Below, piece by piece: positions 60,247 through 64,000 of a stretch of 64,000 nt of DNA. A model generated the notes under the pieces. It was given only the letters and a program-made list of their open reading frames with translations, was not told the DNA's origin and made no database searches. How positions within the stretch are numbered: position 1 is the stretch's first letter; each line of letters begins with the position of its first letter. The DNA lies in the NCBI RefSeq assembly GCF_030012565.1, contig NZ_CP124621.1:930001-994000 (forward strand). The letters run 5' to 3'. Position numbers and translations under genes: made by a program. Source of the DNA: Mesomycoplasma ovipneumoniae (GTDB lineage Bacteria > Bacillota_I > Bacilli_A > Mycoplasmatales > Metamycoplasmataceae).

Positions 60247-60379
60247 AGGCGCATTTTTGCAAGTAGACATAAATTCAACTGACAAAATTTCTATTTTTAA
60301 ATAAATATGAATTTAAAAATAGGTTAAAAATAAAGCTAAATCTTTTGTCATTAAATTTATTAATTAACAAAAAAATCTA
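60247..60379 (-). repeat. T region, copy C
   Basis: GCGCATTTTTGCAAGTAGAC ... AATTAACAAAAAAATCTAC, following the second gene of unit C. Confidence 0.65.
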
Positions 60380-62146
60380 CTATTCCCCTTCTATCTCAAT
60401 AAATTTTTTGCTTTTATAACCACGAAAATCTACTCTTGCAATTTCATCATAATATTCAGTCCAATCATCAGAACCTCAAGAAAAGAGAGTGTGTTCTTCT
60501 AAAATTAATTCTTTTTCTTGTTGGCTATATAAATTAGTATTTTCTAGAAAGTCTGTAAAATACTCAAATTCATGGTCTGTTCCTTTTAGAAATTTATTCA
60601 AGGCATCCCGATATAAAATTAATTCTTCCATAGATGATCCAATGACATTTTTAGTTAAATTATTTTGCCTTGGTGATCTAGAAACATAGAACGCAGGATC
60701 CTTGCCATCACGCAGAAAAATATCTCGTTCAAGTTCGACTAATTTTTGTTTGAAATAATATTTTAAAATTTCATATTTACCTTGATAAATATTTTCATAT
60801 AAATTCGAATGGCCAAATCAGTAATAAATTTTTTGACCGTCAACATTCAATAAAATAAAATTCTTCAATGCAATTGGCAAAAACCGTGCTTCGCCAGCTG
60901 CATAGGCGGAGTAGTAAAATGGTTGGAATCAAAAAACTGGCTTTTTTGAGTCAAGTTGGGAAATTATTTCATCAAAAAGCCCATATTCTTGCCCGCCAAA
61001 ATAAAAAATTTCGAAATTTTCAAGTTTTAGTTTTGCCCAACTTGGTAGAATAAGAAAATCAGGTGTATCGGGGTAAAAATCTAGATCTTCAACTCAATAT
61101 TTAGGACCAAATAGAATTTGCAACAAATAGATTAATTCGATTTTATTTGTCCAATTATTCACATTATCATAATAATTTTTGCCATCTTCACCAAAAAGTT
61201 CGCTACAATACTTTCCATACTCTGAACCAAATTTATCAAATCAACTAAGAATAAATTTATCTCGATTTTCAATGTTTAAATTAAGCTTTTTAATCCCGTA
61301 TTTTTCAAATTTTTTAAGCAAATTTTCATAAGTTTCAAAAGTGAATACGTTCTGAATTGGTTGAATTTGGGTTTTTTCACCAAAATTATAATTCTTTTTT
61401 AATAACAAATTATAGATTTTTTCTACATTTTGTCCTAAATATGGTTTATTTATATCCACAAACTTTGAATCATATTCATATCTATTTGATAAAAAATCAA
61501 AGATTTTTTCGCGGTAATTTGCTAAATTTTTTGGCTTTGCATAAGGAACATTTTCCTGAATTTCCTTAATAATTAAAGCTTCAATTTCTCTTAATTTGCT
61601 TTTTGATTTAAACATTTTTCAAAAAATAGCCGGATAAGAGATTGAAAATTCGCATTTTTCAATATCGCCAAAGTTTTCAAAGACAACAACAACTTTTTTA
61701 AAACCTTTACCGTCGTGAAAAGCATACCAAGGATAAAGTTCAGAGATAGAATCAACATTTTCTTTTCCATTTTTACGACAATATTCATTGTCGTCTAATT
61801 CGCCAATTAAACACCTAATATCGTTATAAAAATGGAAATCTTTGAGATTTTTGGAAAAAAACGCGCTTTTTGGAATATTTTCTAGTTTTAAATTATAAAC
61901 ATAATCTTCTTGTTTATAATTTAAACTTATAATTCTTTCAATTGGATTAGGATTGTAGGTTTCATTAAGGTAATCGTATAAAAAATTTGGAAATGGATAA
62001 TTCTTATAATAACAATTAGATGTTAAATCAACATCATCCCTAGTCATGTTACCAACTGAACAACGACTTTTAATATCAATTTCTATATATTTTAGTTTAA
62101 TTAACTGTTTTTTTGCCTTAGTTACTAAATCTAATTGCATCTCCAT
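60380..62146 (-). CDS. second gene of two-gene unit C (hypothetical)
   Basis: A 588-residue protein read across TGA codons, beginning MEMQLDLVTKAKKQLIKLKY. Here the ATG that starts MLKRCIF in units A and B is changed, so translation probably begins 24 bases later at ATGGAGATG. Conserved blocks match the relatives (EYGLFDEIISQLDSKKPVFW, FYYSAYAAGEARFLPIALKN, RGYKSKKFIEIEGE). No signal peptide or known domain. It overlaps the first gene by 29 bp. Confidence 0.72.
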
Positions 62147-63578
62147 ATAAAAAATGCACCTTTTCCATATTTAACATTTTTTCTCTTGGTATAAAATCCT
62201 TCTTTTCGAATTTTCCCTTTATCATTCTTGCTCTCCTTACGTGATAACTGGGAAAAAGTATTTTTATGTATGATTTTTTATTTTTCTTATCATTTAGTTC
62301 AATATTAAACGCATTTTTAGGGTCAGTTCAATCAATAGCATCACTAGCTAGGCCTTTGCCAACAACAAAGCGATCATTAGTAAAACCAATATCTTTATTT
62401 AAATTATAATTTGGGTTTCTTGGTCCTTTATTTCCTACTAACAAATTTGCTGTATATTTTGTTTTTATAGCCAAATTTTCCATAACTGATCTATTATATG
62501 AATAAAAATCAATAGGTGATTTTAGTTTCTTATCCATATTTTCACGGTCATAAACATTTTTATTATCTTTTACTGAACTAGGTAGCAAGTTTTTAATAAT
62601 AATTTTGGTTAATTCTGATTGGGCTAGCAAACTTCCAACCGCTAAAAACCAGGCTGCAGGTTCTGGAATTGCTTGTTTACTAATAACAAAATGAGGTTCT
62701 AAGTCTTCATTGTGAAAATTAAAAAATCAAACAGGATGGATTCCCGTGTAGTTTACTAATTTTTCCTTATCCTTTGCTTTTACAATAGAAAGTTCTAAAG
62801 TCGCTGTATTTGCTATTTCTTTAATACTAGGCTCACCTTTTGCTTTTGGTAATTTATCTAAGTCAACCACAATTGAGCTTTCAGTTCTTCAAGTAACAGG
62901 ATTATTATCAGCTGGTGCAGGAACAGGGGTATAATTATCTGACGAATAGTAACTTTCACGGGTCCCAAATCATCTACCTACATCATCAACAACCTTTGGA
63001 ATAGTTTCCACAGCTACCGCAGCAGCTGTGGTAACTGCTACTGCGGCAATGGCAGCTGCGACAGCATTTGAAATAAACGGAATAAAAGGTAAAAGGAAAA
63101 AGAAGGTTTTTTGAACTCGAATTTGATTTTGAAGCTCTCTAAGGTCAAAAACATAACCTTCTAATTTTAGTTTTGGTACACCTTCTTCAAAATAGAGTTC
63201 AGCTTTTTTGTTAACAAATTCAAGTGAAGCGCTATTTAAAATTACCTCACCTTCTTGATTAATTTGAATTTCGATATCATCTAGATTAGGAGAGTCTGAA
63301 TTAGCACTTGTTTTGTTTAGATGTGTTTTGGCTTTTTTAATATTTGCATTGATGACAAGCGAATTTTGTTGGTTTTTGGTCGAAATAATTTGGACTAAAT
63401 CATCAAAATTTACCGGTTTTTTTGAATTTGATAAATCTATATCACGAGTTTCAAGTTTGAAATCTGAATAGGTTTTTGTATTTTGAAAATATCAGAGCGG
63501 CCCAAAAACACTTAGTGTAAGTGAGGTGAAAGCGAAAATATTAGTGATAAACTTAAAAAACTTTAACTTTTTCTTCAT
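62118..63578 (-). CDS. first gene of two-gene unit C: N-terminally anchored membrane protein
   Basis: A 486-residue protein, uninterrupted except for TGA Trp codons. Anchor KKKLKFFKFITNIFAFTSLT; then KPVNFDDLVQIISTKNQQNS; a second hydrophobic, Ala-rich segment FISNAVAAAIAAVAVTTAAA; and a C-terminal region shared with units A and B (SPIDFYSYN, VGKGLASDAIDWTDPKNAF). Compared with the unit B gene, the proline/Asp linker differs (TPVPAPADNNPVTW versus two PADDSP units), so the linker is the variable part. The start has AAAGGAAAG upstream. Confidence 0.78.
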
Positions 63579-63623
63579 GTTCTTTCCTTTTTTTATATAC
63601 AATATTAATTCTTTATTTTTACA

Positions 63624-63629
63624 ATTATA
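63624..63629 (-). promoter_or_regulatory. -10 box of unit C
   Basis: TATAAT on the minus strand in AGTATAATTGTAAAAA, about 46 bases before the ATG; same spacing as in unit B. Confidence 0.5.
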
Positions 63630-63744
63630 CTATATATTAAAAATTTTTAGGAAAAATACCTAAAAAATTGTCTTTTAAAAGAATAAGTCATTATGCTAAT
63701 CAATGGGTAAAAATAAACTGCACTAAAATTCAGGTATATTTTCT

Positions 63745-64000
63745 TGAGTTTCCCAGTTTGATAGCAAAAATTCACTTTTTAGTGAATATAAATACAAAAA
63801 TACCCGTAAATCCGTGTTTTTTGACGCTAAAATCTTAATTTTTATTATTTTAGAATTAACTTTTTGCAAAAAAAATGTTTGGTCTAAGAAAAAATTATGT
63901 TATAATTAACCTCACTTAAGAATAATTAATAAATTTGGATTTTAGAATTAAGGGGGAATTCATTATGTTTTTTGTCTAAAAAATCAGAAAATGCGAATTA
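63745..64000 (+). repeat. R element copy 6, cut by the window end
   Basis: GAGTTTCCCAGTTTGATAG, hairpin ATTCACTTTTTAGTGAAT, only 8 A before TTGGTC, TATAAT, AAGGGGG, ATG-TTT-TTT-GTC-TAA, then the first bases of hairpin 1. Plus strand. Confidence 0.85.

Overview
The window is a mollicute chromosome segment: it is strongly AT-rich, TGA is read as tryptophan throughout (most genes are open only when TGA = Trp), and the core genes (parE/parC, gap, tsaD, scpA/scpB, rpoB/rpoC, rplJ/rplL) look like the hyopneumoniae-group mycoplasmas (Mesomycoplasma such as ovipneumoniae, dispar or flocculare). The species is an inference from gene content and style, not established here.

1-22.5 kb is a mostly conserved core. 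It holds parC (partial), parE, gap, a tRNA-Ser, tsaD, a tightly overlapped operon plsC-scpA-scpB-membrane protein, a YwaF-like membrane protein, tsaE behind rpoB-rpoC, and the L10/L7-L12 pair. The last gene of the plsC operon is unusual: a 945-residue protein that appears to join a degenerate phosphohexomutase-like region to an LPG-synthase/flippase-type membrane region. Core genes are separated by intergenic repeats.

22.5-45 kb is accessory. It has two related membrane-anchored proteins behind a broken subtilase 3' end (one carries a (TTA)17 microsatellite encoding poly-Asn), an SF1 helicase/PD-(D/E)XK nuclease with an overlapping DEDDh exonuclease, a type II restriction-modification pair whose C5 methyltransferase is switched OFF by a (CT)13 tract, a lipoprotein behind a second subtilase stump, a Sau96I/Eco47II-type restriction-modification pair with a beheaded controller gene, an AAA+/DUF4143 ATPase, and a 1508-residue lipoprotein with a DUF31/MIP-like serine protease domain.

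45-53.5 kb is an imported type I restriction-modification cassette (XRE regulator, HsdM, HsdS, HsdR). It uses TGG for nearly every Trp and is flanked by about 140-bp direct repeats, a third copy of which sits between the Sau96I-type system and the ATPase.

53.5-64 kb holds three copies, all on the minus strand, of a two-gene unit: an N-terminally anchored membrane protein followed by an overlapping ~590-residue protein. Two units are intact; the third has lost the 5' part of its first gene.

Threaded through the whole window are at least six copies (one cut by the window end) of a ~500-bp intergenic element with a strong extended -10 promoter, a Shine-Dalgarno sequence with a tiny ORF, and conserved hairpins with compensatory changes. 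I consider this candidate multi-copy structured RNA the most interesting signal in the window.
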